Under the pieces are notes generated by a model. The model saw only the letters and a list, made by a program, of their open reading frames with translations. It did not search any database and was not told the origin of the DNA. From Flaccisagitta enflata (Eukaryota; Chaetognatha; Sagittoidea; Aphragmophora): a stretch of DNA of 64,000 bases. Each line of letters starts with the position of its first letter. Positions within the stretch are counted from its first letter, which is position 1. The stretch covers positions 80,910,001 through 80,974,000 of the forward strand of contig OZ231126.1 of assembly GCA_965153355.1 (NCBI GenBank), in the 5' to 3' direction. The translations under genes were made by a program, and so were the position numbers. Below are positions 23,581 through 36,117 of this stretch, piece after piece.

Positions 23581-24125
23581 GGGCAGCAGCCCCAAAGGGG
23601 CCGATGACCTATGCTTTCACACATTGGGGAAATTTTTCTTTCTTCTCCATTCACCCCCTCAAGCCTCAAATCCAGCCTTGAAGCCCAAAATCTAGCCTTG
23701 AAGCTCAAATCTAGCCCTCAAAGCTCAAAATCCAAGCACAACTTCCTGCCTCGAAGCCCAAAATTTAGCCTTGAGGCTCAAATACCAGCCTCGATCCTCA
23801 AATTTTAGGCTTGAGACTCAAATTCCAGCTTCAAGGCTCAAATCCAAGCCTTGAGGCTCTAATCCCAGCCTTAAGGCTCAAATCCCAGCCTTGACGCTCA
23901 AATCCCAGTCTTGAGACTCAAATCCCAGCCTTGAGACTCAAATCCCAGCCTCAAGGCTCAAATCCCAACCTTGAGGCTCAAATCCCAACCTTGCGGCTCA
24001 AATCCTAGCTTTTAGGCTCAAATCCCAGCTTCAAGGCTCAAATCCTTGCAGCAAGGCTCAAATTCGAGCCTCAAGCTTCAAAACTTACTGAGCATAGGTC
24101 ATAGGCCCCTTCAGAGCCGCTGCCC
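23581..24125. mobile_element. GGGCAGCGGCCCC foldback element with 20-bp CTCAAATCCCAGCCTTGAGG array
   Basis: Left GGGCAGCAGCCCCAAAGGGG and CCGATGACCTATGCTTTC pair with right GCATAGGTCATAGGCCCCTT and GAGCCGCTGCCC. Between them are about 20 copies of a ~20-bp unit, CTCAAATCCCAGCCTTGAGG, which is partly self-complementary (CTCAA..TTGAG). Confidence 0.85.
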
Positions 24126-24222
24126 CCATCACACTCTCATACACAAACACAGGGGCAACGGGTACCGCTGACCATCTAGCGCTTTTGCGACTATTACTTT
24201 TTTTGGCGTTTTTGAGCTTTTT

Positions 24223-24393
24223 AGTTGCGGACACGCAACTCTATAAGAGGCTTTGTCCGTCCGTCGGTCGGTCGGTCGGTTGGTTGGTTGGTCGGTCGGT
24301 TGGTCCGTCACGCTCAAGTTGAAAAGTGGGAAAACGCGTATTTCCGCCCCTGCCCACCCGTCCGCAACTGATGGCCGTGTATCCGGCCTTGTT
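24223..24393 (+). mobile_element. Sub-TIR family element, AGTTGCGGAC subfamily
   Basis: The 5' AGTTGCGGAC (24223) has the exact inverted copy GTCCGCAACT at 24360-24369. The tail GGCCGTGTATCCGGCC (stem GGCCG/CGGCC) and TTGTT follow. The 5' motif is also mirrored locally as CGCAACT to make the start hairpin. The interior is CCGTCGGTCGGTCGG and CGCCCCTGCCCACCC. Confidence 0.92.
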
Positions 24394-24693
24394 GAGCATA
24401 CGTCTCCTGCTTGGATGCCCTAGTGACCTTCTCCAGCACTGCTCCTGCCCACCCGCACGCGACTAGGGTAGCCGTGTATCCAGCCTTGTTTTTATTCTAT
24501 AAGAGATCTTTTTATAGGAGAGATGAGCCTTAGATTTGCCAAAATTTAAAGAACAAAATAAGAGAATGGTCAGGCTGAGATTCAGTTTTGGAAATTGTTA
24601 AGGGTTTTTTTTTAAACCTAATAAAGTGAATGGCAATTATTCAAAATTTTCAGAAAAATTTGTGATTCTTTTTTTAAAAAAGTCTATCTTTTT

Positions 24694-24837
24694 AGTTGCG
24701 GACACGCTTTGTCCGTCCATCAGTCCCTCCGTCCCTCCGTCCGTTAGTCCGTAACGATCGAGTCAAAAAGTGGGAAAACGCGCATTTCCGCCCCTGCCCA
24801 CCCGTCCGCAATTGGTGGCGGTGTATCCGGCCTTGTT
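24694..24837 (+). mobile_element. Sub-TIR family element, AGTTGCGGAC subfamily, start hairpin deleted
   Basis: AGTTGCGGACACGC runs straight into TTTGTCCGTCC, so the second arm of the start hairpin and the CTATAAGAGG block are missing. The 3' copy GTCCGCAATT, GGTGGCGGTGTATCCGGCC and TTGTTT are present. Confidence 0.85.
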
Positions 24838-26116
<1,279 letters not shown>

Positions 26117-26218
26117 TGTCGGTTTCATTGCATGTTTTAAACTTCATACCGTTGTGAGCACCTTTCAATCAAAATGCGTTACTCAGTATGACGGGGTTTC
26201 TGATTCCTCTGTTCAAGC

Positions 26219-26289
<71 letters not shown>
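26219..26289. repeat. (GAAA)n microsatellite
   Basis: About 18 perfect units, followed by GAATGAATGAAT. Confidence 0.95.
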
Positions 26290-26409
26290 CAATCGAAAAT
26301 GAAGGACTGATTGAATGAATGAATGAATGAATGAATGGAAAAATGGACGGAAAAAAGGCTAGGATTTGAGTCTGAGGGGAATCAAGAAGGAGGAGGACAT
26401 ATTTCCCTA

Positions 26410-26589
26410 TAAAGTGGAATCCCGCTCTAACAGATTTCAAGAGACTAACAAATTGTATTAATTATAAGCATAATTCTGTTGTAGCCAATATAAGAATAAA
26501 AAGAAAACTGGTTGAGAGGACAAGAATTGATATCAGTTTAAGGCGGAATTCCCTTAAAAGCGGGTCCGTTAGAGCGGGTTACAACTCTA
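26410..26589. mobile_element. Degraded pogo-like MITE
   Basis: GTGGAATCCCGCTCTAAC and GTTAGAGCGGGTTACAAC are inverted and flanked by TATA on both sides. The end type is related to the 176-bp MITE at 11203. Borders are approximate. Confidence 0.65.
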
Positions 26590-26746
26590 TAAGAAAGCAT
26601 CAGATCTTTCGGAGTCGCTACCCAGAAGGAGGAAAGATATAGGCAGTAAATTTCATCAATTCTTCACGAGAAAAATGATCAAGAAACGGGTAGTAATGTT
26701 TAAAAGAAAGATAGGAAAGAAAGGAGGAAACAAGAAGCGAAAAAAA

Positions 26747-26892
26747 ACAAGGCCCGATACATGGTAATGTGGTCCCGGACGGTTGGGCAGGAGCAGAAAT
26801 GCAAAAACTGACCGACCGACTGACTGACCAAACAACCAACCGCGCGACCAACCTACCGACACGGCAAGGTGTAGAGTCGCGTGTCCGCGATT
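26747..26892 (-). mobile_element. Sub-TIR family element
   Basis: On the reverse strand it reads AATCGCGGACACGCGACT, CTACACCTTG, a GGTCGGTCAGTC run, TTTTTGCATTTCTGCTCCTGCCC and CGTCCGGGACCACATT. It ends ACCATGTATCGGGCCTTGT. Same order as 22052-22191. Confidence 0.82.
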
Positions 26893-27055
26893 AAAAACAC
26901 AGACACAATGGCGAGTAAAAACAGGTTCAAAGAGTGGAAAAGCGGAAAAGAAAGTGAGCGAGAAAGAAGAAAAGAAACAAAAAGAAAGAAAAATGTCGCT
27001 AAATCGCGAAGTTTGGCGTTACCATTCCCCGAGCCATGGCGCAACCTTCATTTTT

Positions 27056-27186
27056 AGGTGCGACAAAGCACCTCTATAACTGGCTGTGTCCGTTGGTTGG
27101 TTGGTCGGTTGGTCGGTCGGTTGGTCGATAACACATTTGTTCGATGATCCACACCGTCGCACCTATTGGCCTTCTTGGCCTTGTTT
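27056..27186 (+). mobile_element. Sub-TIR family element, AGGTGCGAC subfamily
   Basis: AGGTGCGAC at 27056, start hairpin AGGTGC/GCACCT, CTATAACTGGCTGTGTCCG and a GGTTGGTCGGTCGG run. The inverted copy GTCGCACCT is at 27156-27164. The end is ATTGGCCTTCTTGGCCTTGTTTT. Confidence 0.9.
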
Positions 27187-27476
27187 TAGGGAGCCATCGT
27201 CTGGGCGAGTATTTAATTTGTATTTAATTTGTATTGGAACCAATATCTCTATTTTGCAAATTTTGTCTCTGCCATACATTTATACAAAAACTTCATAGTC
27301 ACCCTAACTATGGTTCTCGATCAATTTAAAAGCATCTAGGCAAAGGAAAAAGTCGCAAAAGCGTTCGATGGTCAGCGGTACCTGATGCCCTTATATAAGA
27401 ATAGTCGCAAAAGCGTTACATGGTCAGCGGTACCCGATGCCCCTAAGTTAGTGTGTGTGGGAATTAGATTATGAGA

Positions 27477-28047
27477 GGGGCAGCGGCCCCGGAGGAGCCG
27501 ATGACCTATGATTCCACGTAGGACAATTTTCTCCGGTTTGAGAAGCTGGTTTAAAGGGCTGAGAGGCCTGATCTTGGGTCTGAAAGGTCTGATTTTGGGT
27601 CTGAGAGGCGTGGTTTGGGGTCTGAGAGGCTTGATTAGGGGTCTGAAAGGCCTGATTTGGGTCTGAGGGGTCTAATTTGGCGTCTGAGAAGCCTGATTTG
27701 GGGTCTGAGGCCTGATTTTGGATCTGAGAGGTCTGATTTAGGGTCTGAGAGGCGTGGTTTGGTGTCTGAAAGGCTTGATTTGGGGTCTGAAAAGCCTGAT
27801 TTGGGTCTGAGGGGTCTAATTTGGCTCTGGGAAGCCTGATTTGGGGTCTGAGGCCTGATTTGGGTCTGAGAGGCCAAAATTGGGGTCTGAAAAGCCTGAT
27901 CTGGAGTCTGGGGGGGCCTGATTTAGAGTCTGAGAGGCCTTATTTGAGGCTTGGGGGAGGGGGGGGACGTAGGTACGGAAAACGGAAAACGGAGAAAATT
28001 GCCCTATGTGGAATCATAGGTCATCGGCCCCTCCGGGGCCGCTGCCC
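27477..28047. mobile_element. GGGGCAGCGGCCCC foldback element with ~21-bp GGTCTGAGAGGCCTGATTTG array
   Basis: The left arm GGGGCAGCGGCCCCGGAGGA with CCGATGACCTATGATTCCAC pairs with right GTGGAATCATAGGTCATCGG and CCCCTCCGGGGCCGCTGCCC. The interior is about 20 copies of a 19-22-bp unit. It is preceded by two copies of GTCGCAAAAGCGTT..ATGGTCAGCGGTACC (about 27352 and 27404). Confidence 0.88.
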
Positions 28048-28077
28048 AAAAAGAATATGTGGATGTGTGACTGTGAG

Positions 28078-28430
28078 AGGGGCAGCGGTCCCGAAGAGCC
28101 GGATCACCTATGCTTGGTAAGTTGGGAGGCTCTAGGCTTGGATTTCAGTCCCAATGCTAAGACTTTAGCCTCCAGGCTTAGAATTGAGCCTTGAGGCTAG
28201 GATTCAAGCAAAAATACTGGGATTTGAGGCTGGGGTGAGTTCTATGGCTGGAATTTGAACCTCAAGGCTGTGATTTGAGCCGCAATTTTGCCGTAAATTG
28301 GGCATTAAAGCTTGGATTTACATTCAAGACTGGGATTTGGTCCTTGAGACTGGGGCTTAGTTCTCATGATTGAGCTACCCTTTGCCCTGCTTTGCTTGAT
28401 TGGGAATTGGAGTGAGGAAGCAGGATAGCG
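28078..28430. mobile_element. Partial GGGGCAGCGG family element
   Basis: GGGGCAGCGGTCCCGAAGAG and GATCACCTATGCTTGG start a left arm. It is followed by decayed 'GGCTTGGATTT..' ~20-bp units. A weak right end, GCAGGATAGCGGCAG, lies near 28420. The expected inverted CATAGGTCATCGG is absent. Confidence 0.6.
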
Positions 28431-28512
28431 GCAGAGAAAAAGAAATAAAGAAATATGAATGAAACAAGATAAATTTACGCAGAGCTAGAACCAACAAGTT
28501 ATCCACGTACGG

Positions 28513-28515
<3 letters not shown>

Positions 28516-28601
<86 letters not shown>
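28516..28601. repeat. (CA)n microsatellite
   Basis: About 43 perfect CA units. Confidence 0.95.
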
Positions 28602-28604
<3 letters not shown>

Positions 28605-29849
28605 TTTTCACACTTTTGGACTTGTGGGTTCTGAAAATTCAAACAGATGGATGGACTGAGGGAAGGACGTATGGACGGACACATGGACGGACCCATTGAC
28701 GGACGCATAGACAGACGGGCAAATGGATGAACGGACAGACAAAACTCCTTGTGTTGTCGATGTCAAAAGAATGGAAGGAAGCGACATTTTTTTCATTTTT
28801 TATTTTTTTCAAAAAACGTCAATAACTTTTGTTTGAGGTACAAATTCGTATCAATTTTTTCGCTGTATTACTTGTAATAACATATATAACAACTAGAAAA
28901 AGCCAGATCTTGGTCAAAAAGAAGTTGAATTTTGACCCCCAATGAATGGCAAGCGTTTTACAAGCTTGCTTGCTGTCATACCTAAAAAAAATCAAAACAG
29001 TTAAAGAGAAGTTGAGCTTCAAAACGGCATAAGATTTAAGAGAATCCAGGCTAATTCAAAATATGATGTCTCTTGTAAAAAAAAAAGTGTATAGCTAAAG
29101 TGGACAGTTAAACCACGCAATGACGCATGCCAAGGGACAAACAATTTTCATCTGTTATAGGCGGTTTTCCATCATTGCCACTATGAGCAGGAAATGACAT
29201 GACATGATCAGACAAAGATTTTATATTCAGATACCTGGTACACTTGGATCTATTACAGCGGGGTGTAACTGTTCTACATTTTTGGTGTTTATCGCCACTC
29301 TTGTTTTTTGCCCATCTTGAAAAAAAAACAAAACATCTAATCGTGAGATAGAATTCTTCATACATTTCAACTTTAGAGATATTTAGAATTTGATTTACTC
29401 AATTCTAAAGAAAAAAAAACAATTTTCATTCAAAGTTCTGATTTTCATTTTTATTATCATTATCTCATTATCAGAATGAGAGATCATGTTTGTTGCCAAG
29501 GGGGCTTTAGTTCGAATGTAAAATGGCAACTTTTTTTTTTTATAAAAAAAAGAGATATAGTCCCTTCATATTTTGAATATTCATTAACATGGAAATCCAT
29601 TGATGAAATATGTAAGTCCTTAGAGATCCAAGAGTAACAGAAAATTCGCGTTTAATGAATAAGAAACTTTTGATCCTTCAAATTAGTCACTTTTAATTCC
29701 TATATTGGCAGTAACGGAAACCTGCTTATTATAGGTGTAATTTGTTGGTCCATTGCGATACGTTATTGCGAGATTTAACTGTATCTTCGTTGTTACATCA
29801 TCATTCCAATTTTGTTGCGAGGTCGACTCTTTTTTCTCTTTTTCAACAG
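28602..29849. other. Last PCBP intron, 3' part
   Basis: GGACGGAC-type repeats (about 28640-28740) sit in a possible decayed sub-TIR copy. AT-rich unique sequence follows, ending in a strong pyrimidine tract and CAACAG acceptor at 29849. No KH3 exon was found. Confidence 0.55.
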
Positions 29850-30882
29850 GATGGAGATGCACAAAGCTTTGCTGGCTTCCTCTGCTGCTCCGCAAATGTC
29901 AGTTCAAAACAACCTCCTGCAAGGAGCCCCAGCTCTACAGCCTCCTCTTCCCCCAGCGCTTTCTTCTTCTGCTTCTACCTCTACAATAGCTTCCTCATCT
30001 GTAACATCATCAGTTTCCCCAACGTCCTTGCCAATCAACCAATCATTAAGCACACAACAGATTAATAATCATTCCAGCGCAGCAGGGAATAATAATCCTT
30101 CATCCACAGTTTCTCCTCATGGACTGACCAGCGACAACAACATGGTGAATAATTCTTCAACTCCAGCAACATCACCGCAGCCGTCGATGACGACGACATC
30201 GGTGGCGTCCGCTCCCGCGGCGGCAGTCGCCGTAGCCGCCGCCGCCGCCGCTCAAGCCCAGGCTCAGGCTGCATTCATGGCTGCTGGGGCTGGTCATCCA
30301 AATCTTCCTGGGGGTATTTCCCACGGAACCCCGTCACCAAATCCACTCCAACACGTCGTCGGTTTATCCATCAATGGACCTCAATCGGCGTTTGGGTCCA
30401 CGACAGGGTTCAGCGGGGTCATTCCTCCTACTCTCTACAGTCATCCTTCCATGATTCCTTCCTCTCTTCCTCAACAACAACAACAACCCGGATGTTATAT
30501 TCCCCATTCTGTAGTCAACAACAACAACACTACCCCAACTCTATCTTTAAACCCCCATAATATCTCCTTTTCTAGTCCTCGACATCCTTTTTTGGCGCCC
30601 GGATTTGGACCGGGGGCTTTGGGCCCATTCATGGGGCATGGGCCCCTCGGCGCTTTTCCCGGCGCCGCTCCTCCTCCTCCTCCCCCACCACACCACAGTG
30701 GTCCTCAACTCATTCAAACTATTCCTACTTCCCCAACTTCTCCTCATCATCCTTCGGTCCCCTCCACGATGTTAGTAGGTGATATCAACACGCTTAAGAA
30801 ACAACAACAGGCGTTGACGGGAAAAATTCGACCCGGAGTCATTCAGCAAAATGGATTGAGAAGCAAGTTCTCGCCTTATTGA
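29850..30882 (+). CDS. PCBP: PCBP terminal exon: long Ala/Pro/Ser/Asn-rich C-terminus
   Basis: After TTTTTCAACAG the exon supplies one base (G) completing a phase-2 codon. It then reads MEMHKALLASSAAPQMSVQN. About 340 residues of low-complexity sequence follow: serine/threonine-rich, an alanine run with AQAQAQAAF, proline-rich turns, a QQQQQ patch, an NNNN patch and a PPPPPPP stretch. It ends ..RSKFSPY-stop at 30880-30882. Codon use is GC-richer than the surroundings and the frame is open for 1.03 kb, which supports coding. MEMHKA directly after KH3 is plausible for invertebrate PCBP, but I infer this from position and phase rather than strong homology. Confidence 0.8.
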
Positions 30883-30895
30883 CAGTGAATGTACA

Positions 30896-31167
30896 GGGCG
30901 TGTTTTTACTGACGACCAAAAACGCGTTCATTCCCACCTAAACGCGATTACAGTGTCAACACATATTCAAGAATTTGAAACTGTCCCACGAGGGAGTGAG
31001 TGAAGTGAGTGAGCTAGGCCGTGAATGGAGTGAGCGAGTGAAGCGGAGGGCTGCAGAGCGGAGCGCTGCGGAGTGAGTGAGTAGAGTGAGCGTTGTGAGT
31101 TAACAAACATAGCGAGCGACCGAGTGGCCCGTTAAAAACGCGGTCGTCTGTGACTAGAAACGCGCCC
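30896..31167. mobile_element. GGGCGTGTTT-ended MITE, copy 3, just after the stop codon
   Basis: GGGCGTGTTTTTACTGACGA at left and CTGTGACTAGAAACGCGCCC at right are inverted ends. The interior has CCCACGAGGGAGTGAGTGAA as in copy 2. It begins 13 bases after the PCBP stop codon. The 3-bp flanks are ACA and GTA; a GTA lies two bases further left, so the exact duplication is unclear. Confidence 0.8.
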
Positions 31168-34100
31168 GTAAACAACAACATGTTGTCGTTGGATACACGC
31201 TCCATATTGGTGTGCACATGTTTGAAAGTATTCTTTTTTTTTTATAAAAGAGCGCGCGTATCTGACGCCATCATGCTTTCATGAACTAGTCTTCATATAT
31301 CGGTGCACGTTCAAGTAAAGGATTCTTTGCGAGTATGGCTTCAATTGTAAATGATACTCGCATCATTCACGAGAAACTACATTGCTGATCCATGAGGTTT
31401 GATGATTGCGGCCCAATCTATACGACAATCAATGATTTTTTTTTTTCGTTCCTTGTCTTAATAAAGTTATGATACCGATGAAATTTTCCACACACACTTT
31501 CATGTTACAGCTTTGATGATCTAGTTGGAGGATAAATTATAAATTTGTTGGGGGTGTTTAACAGAGAAAAGGACTTTCTTTTTTCTTTCTTTTTTGAAAA
31601 TCAGATCAGTTGAAACGAGGTCCCATTACTATGTGTTAATTTGTTGCCTACTACGAATGTGGTGGTGTCCTAAAGTTTACTGTTTCAAGTAATATGTATA
31701 ATCCTATTATTCGGCTTTTTAGTTCTAGTTAAACCTTTCTCTCTCTATGAATTAGTGTGCCATTGAGTGTTTCACATCTGCTTTTTGTTATTACCCACAT
31801 ATCGTATTACACCTACACGTTAACATACGTAAAACACTTTTGTAAATAGCTTTTCTCTATAATTTGTCCTTTTAACTTTTTTTTTTTTTGCTTCATGTAC
31901 ATGAAGCAACTTGACGCTCATAGAAGAGAGACGCTGGAGATGAGTTTTTCTTGACTTATTTCTTGAATTCTGAAAAAAAGGAAATGTGAAAAGACATGGA
32001 GCAGTTCCCAGAGGAAGCTAACAGAACCCGAGTCATCAAAGCCACATTGCCAGGCCTAGTCAAGTAAATATACTGTTGATATGTATTTTGATTGTTATAC
32101 TGATATTATTGATCAAAGTAAGCCATTTGTGACCTCTAACAAGTGTAATTTAAGACATAAAAAAAAACAAATCTATTGCTTCTTATTCCAGCGCGAGTGC
32201 AGCAGGCTCAAATTTGTTTATATACGGTGTGTGTTCAAAAGCAGCTACATAAGCCGCTTAAATCATTCTTCTTTGTCTCCAACATGAAAAATATCTTACT
32301 CAAAGAAGTTCTTTTTTTCTAAATTTGACAAATGTTACTCTCCAGATTTATCTTTTTTTACCATTTCAAGAATCATTAAATTATCACCTTTCTCTGAGTG
32401 ATTGACAGACATGACATAAGTTGTGCAATGTCTGAGTTATGTATTCATCAAGCGATGAATATGTCATGCTATTATTTGTTAAGGATTTATTGCTTCTGGT
32501 AAATGATAAGAAAATGTCAAGTGATATTTGTTTTTGTTTTTTATTTTCTCGATTTTAGGATGTGTTTGGTGCTTCTAATGATGGTTTAGTCAATTTGTGA
32601 CATGTCAAAATTCTTCTAAAAAATTCCTATTAAAGTACAAAACAAGAAACATACTCAAAAAAAAGCAAATGTACTTAAGGTTTTCTACCAATTTCTTGCC
32701 AAATTATCTTTTTAGAATGTTTTTTTTTTTCACTCAAAGAGCATCGAATCCAGCAGTTTCACATTTTTGGTCAATACAAAACAGTATTCTGCACGTCATT
32801 TGATATATTTAAGAAAAGAAAGATGTTTCTTGCCGTTTATTCCTTGCAGAATGAAACAAAAAATGAAAATTGTGTGTCACTTTGCGGTATACAAAACAGA
32901 GATATACTGCACTATACAAATTAGATTTGATACTGCCCTGTATGACAGTCGAGTTGATCTGTCATAGCCATGGTGGAAATATAACTCATTTCATGTTTTG
33001 CACTTTATAGGTTTTCATGGGTCACATCTTAACATAGCCATGATGATTAAGATATTGTGTGATCCGTCTTTGAACAGTTGATGGTTAATAGGTGAATCAT
33101 TACTAAAAGACATATCCAATCTGTGGTAATAGTAGAAATGTTATGTTACCACATGAACCATTTTTTTCTTCTTGTGATTAAATATCATGTATCACTGAAT
33201 GCTTTTGATATACTGCCCAAAGTAGAAAGAATTTTTCTTTTTTTTCTCAACTGACTCAGCAGTGCTAGCTGACTTAGTTTTTTTTTAAATGTGTGCATAA
33301 GGAAGACTTTTGCAGCCACTTACAGAAAATATCAGTATATAAATGTGAAAGGAACAAAAAATAAATAGATTAAGCGCTCTGCTCTAACTAGGCTTATAGA
33401 AAAAGCTTGTATCTCCTTGCATTGAATCTATTATCTCAGTTATTCCAAGAAATATATCAATTTCTCTTTTTTGAAATGAGGTTCTTCAAAAAAAAAAGCA
33501 AAATGAGATTAGAATTGATGTTTGATTATGGTAGGAATGCCAATCTGTTCATCTGTGCTTAGATTTACGAAATATTTGTTTTGTTTGCTTGTAATCTTAT
33601 CTTCTCTGAAATATCTCAAAAAAAGAAGTTTCTTGTTGATATTGTTGCCTACAACATTGTAAAATTGAGGAAGACAAAAGAGTTTACTGCTTCTTTTGTT
33701 CTTTGAATATTCTCATAGTAAGAATGTGAAGAATTAGAAATGGATACACTTTGTTCTGTTCCGTTTTTTTATTTGATTTTCTAAACACTTCACCAAAACT
33801 TCATATTCTGGTACATTTTTAGAATTTTTTTTCCTTTTTCATAGTGATGATAGAGTCTCTTATGCTTCAATTAGAATATTCTCTGTTGATCAAAAATTTC
33901 TGTTTTTCATGTTTTTATCATTAGATTTACTGTTTTCATTCTCAAAAAAAAAAAAAGAAATATTGTGCTGTATTCTTGTCTTTCTGGTATAGCATTTTTT
34001 TTTATTCTTTCTTTTTTTTTTCTCTTTGATTTTAGAGCGATTTATTCTCATTTGTAGAGAGGACAACTTAAGAAAACAAATTTCACATATCAACAGACCC

Positions 34101-34623
34101 AGAAGTCTTAAAGTCTTTTTTTGAAAAGAAATTTCTAATCAAAATATTCTCTCGAATTTTGTAATGACTATACAACAGCTGTTTTAGTATCCCGCTCACA
34201 TCAAAATGAAATCTGTATTTGAAATGAGGGGAACTAGTCAATTGGATTGATCATTTTTACACATATATAAATTGTAAAAAAAAAACATATATATTTTTCT
34301 TGTTGTAACATTGAATTTCATCTGCACAATGTTACTTTTTCTCTACTCTCAATTCACTTTTTCTTAAAGTATATCTTAGCTTATTCACTAAGGATCGCTG
34401 CAGAAGATATGTAGCAGGTGTAGTTTTTTTTTAAGTTTGACAGAAATATGATTTGTATCTGTAACAAAATGACATACAATGTTGGCTAATTCAATGATGC
34501 GGGATGAAGTCATTCAATACTTAAACATAATTCATAAATTTTATGAAAATGTTTATACACTACTTAGTTTTGTTCTCTACAAATCATTGTATTTCATGCT
34601 GTAATCTGTGTCGAGGGTAAAAA

Positions 34624-34629
34624 AATAAA
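34624..34629 (+). promoter_or_regulatory. Candidate poly(A) signal AATAAA
   Basis: AATAAA lies near the point where the repeat-free stretch ends and repeats resume, so it is a good candidate for the distal PCBP polyadenylation signal. Earlier hexamers (31460) could be used as well. Confidence 0.45.
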
Positions 34630-34761
34630 GTATGATTGGTTTTCATCATAAAAAGTGAGTCAATTTTTCCTACTTAATGGGCATAGGACATGCATACAAG
34701 CAGCACTTACGACCAAGCTAATGAGAGCGGTGTGAGGCAGGCAAACAAGCAGAGCGACATA

Positions 34762-35105
34762 CCGTATTTCCTCTAATTAACGCCCCCCCTCTAATTAGCG
34801 CCCCCCCTCTTTTAAAAAAAGATCCCCTCATAACTAAGCTTTTCGTTCTAGTGAAAATTATAGATACACATAATAAATATACAAATTATCTTTATTTTTT
34901 GTTTCTTTTCAACTTCTAGTGTGGATTTTTCTGTTGAAATCACATAGTTTTATCATTCTCTATTCTAAATCTTCTGTTTTACTATAATTTTCAGTAATTT
35001 TTTTTAGTCTTGCATGCTACAGGGGGGCGCTAATTAGAAGGTGAAAAAGGCAATGTCATTTGGCAATTTTGTAAGCGCCCCGGGCGCTAATTAGGGGAAA
35101 TACGG
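34762..35105. mobile_element. TA-flanked MITE with CCGTATTTCC ends
   Basis: CCGTATTTCCTCTAATTAAC and GCTAATTAGGGGAAATACGG are inverted. TA flanks at 34760-34761 and 35106-35107. GCGCCCCCC / GGGGGCGC blocks repeat inside each arm. The 344-bp size and TA duplication fit a Tc1/mariner-type MITE. Confidence 0.87.
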
Positions 35106-35360
35106 TAATGGTAATGAACGGGTCTAAACAGAGACAGAGACAGAGACAGAGACAGAGACAGAGCCGACTTAGATCGCAGCTCAGCTCAGCACGGAATCTT
35201 TTACCGCGTTCAGATGTAGAGTCAATCAAGTCTATCCTATCCTTTAGCTTTACACACCTACAAAAAAAAGCAGGCGTTCTTTTAAATGGCTAATTTTGCC
35301 TATGCACGGAAAAAAAAAGTTTGATTTAAAACAATTTCAATTTCACAGTCCTTACAGAAA

Positions 35361-35501
35361 ACAAGGCCGGAAACACGGCAATCATATCGCGGACGGTTGG
35401 GCAGGAGCAGTGCCAGTAATGCGACAATGTTTCGGAGGGACGGACCGACCGACCGACGGACGGACCGACACAACAAGGTGTAGAGTCGCGTTTCCACGAC
35501 T
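35361..35501 (-). mobile_element. Sub-TIR family element
   Basis: On the reverse strand it reads AGTCGTGGAAACGCGACT, CTACACCTTG, GGTCCGTCGGTCGG, CTGCTCCTGCCC, CGTCCGCGAT and CCGTGTTTCCGGCCTTGT. 141 bp, same type as 22052-22191. Confidence 0.85.
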
Positions 35502-36117
35502 AAAAAGAGAATTTTAGCAAAAAAAGTGCCTCTCTCCGCAGGGCTCTAGCTTCTACACGGTTTGAGGTACAGACATGGAATTGGTATTATTAGATTGAAA
35601 GATTTTTTTGAAAATCTTTAAGATTGTCTCAATTTGAAACCTTAGACATTGTTTTTTATACCCGTATTATCAACAAAAAGTAAGTGCGTCTTTTCTTCCA
35701 GGTGGTAGTGGAGTATGTGACAAAAAAAGAGGGACCTACCAACATCAATGGTTACCTACCGATGGTAACTCACCATGTCACTTATTGACAGTTTACGACA
35801 GTACGCCCAAATACGGATCACTATTCAGATAGTCAAGGCCTACAACCGCTTGACGATGGATTGCCGGGCAGGGGGTAACGGTGGATAAGCTCCTCTGCTT
35901 GCGCGGACTCAAAGAAAGCTTTTTTTTAACCAATGCAAGAGACCGATACATACGGAATGATGAACAAACAAAATTTTGGGAGCATTATTGATCAGGATGC
36001 TGGTGATAAAGTTTTTAAAAAACGAGTCGGTCATAGACATGGCCGGAGACACGGCTACCCGAGTCGCGTGCGGGTAGGCAGGGACAGTTATACGAAAGGC
36101 TGACCATGCATGAGTAT

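Larger units (their letters stand above)
30883..34650 (+). other. Probable PCBP 3' UTR
   Basis: It is AT-rich with several AATAAA hexamers (for example 31460, 34624). Apart from the 272-bp MITE at its start it lacks the transposons and microsatellites that saturate everything around it. That depletion over 3.4 kb fits a retained long 3' UTR, which is inference. Small frames inside have no support. Confidence 0.6.
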
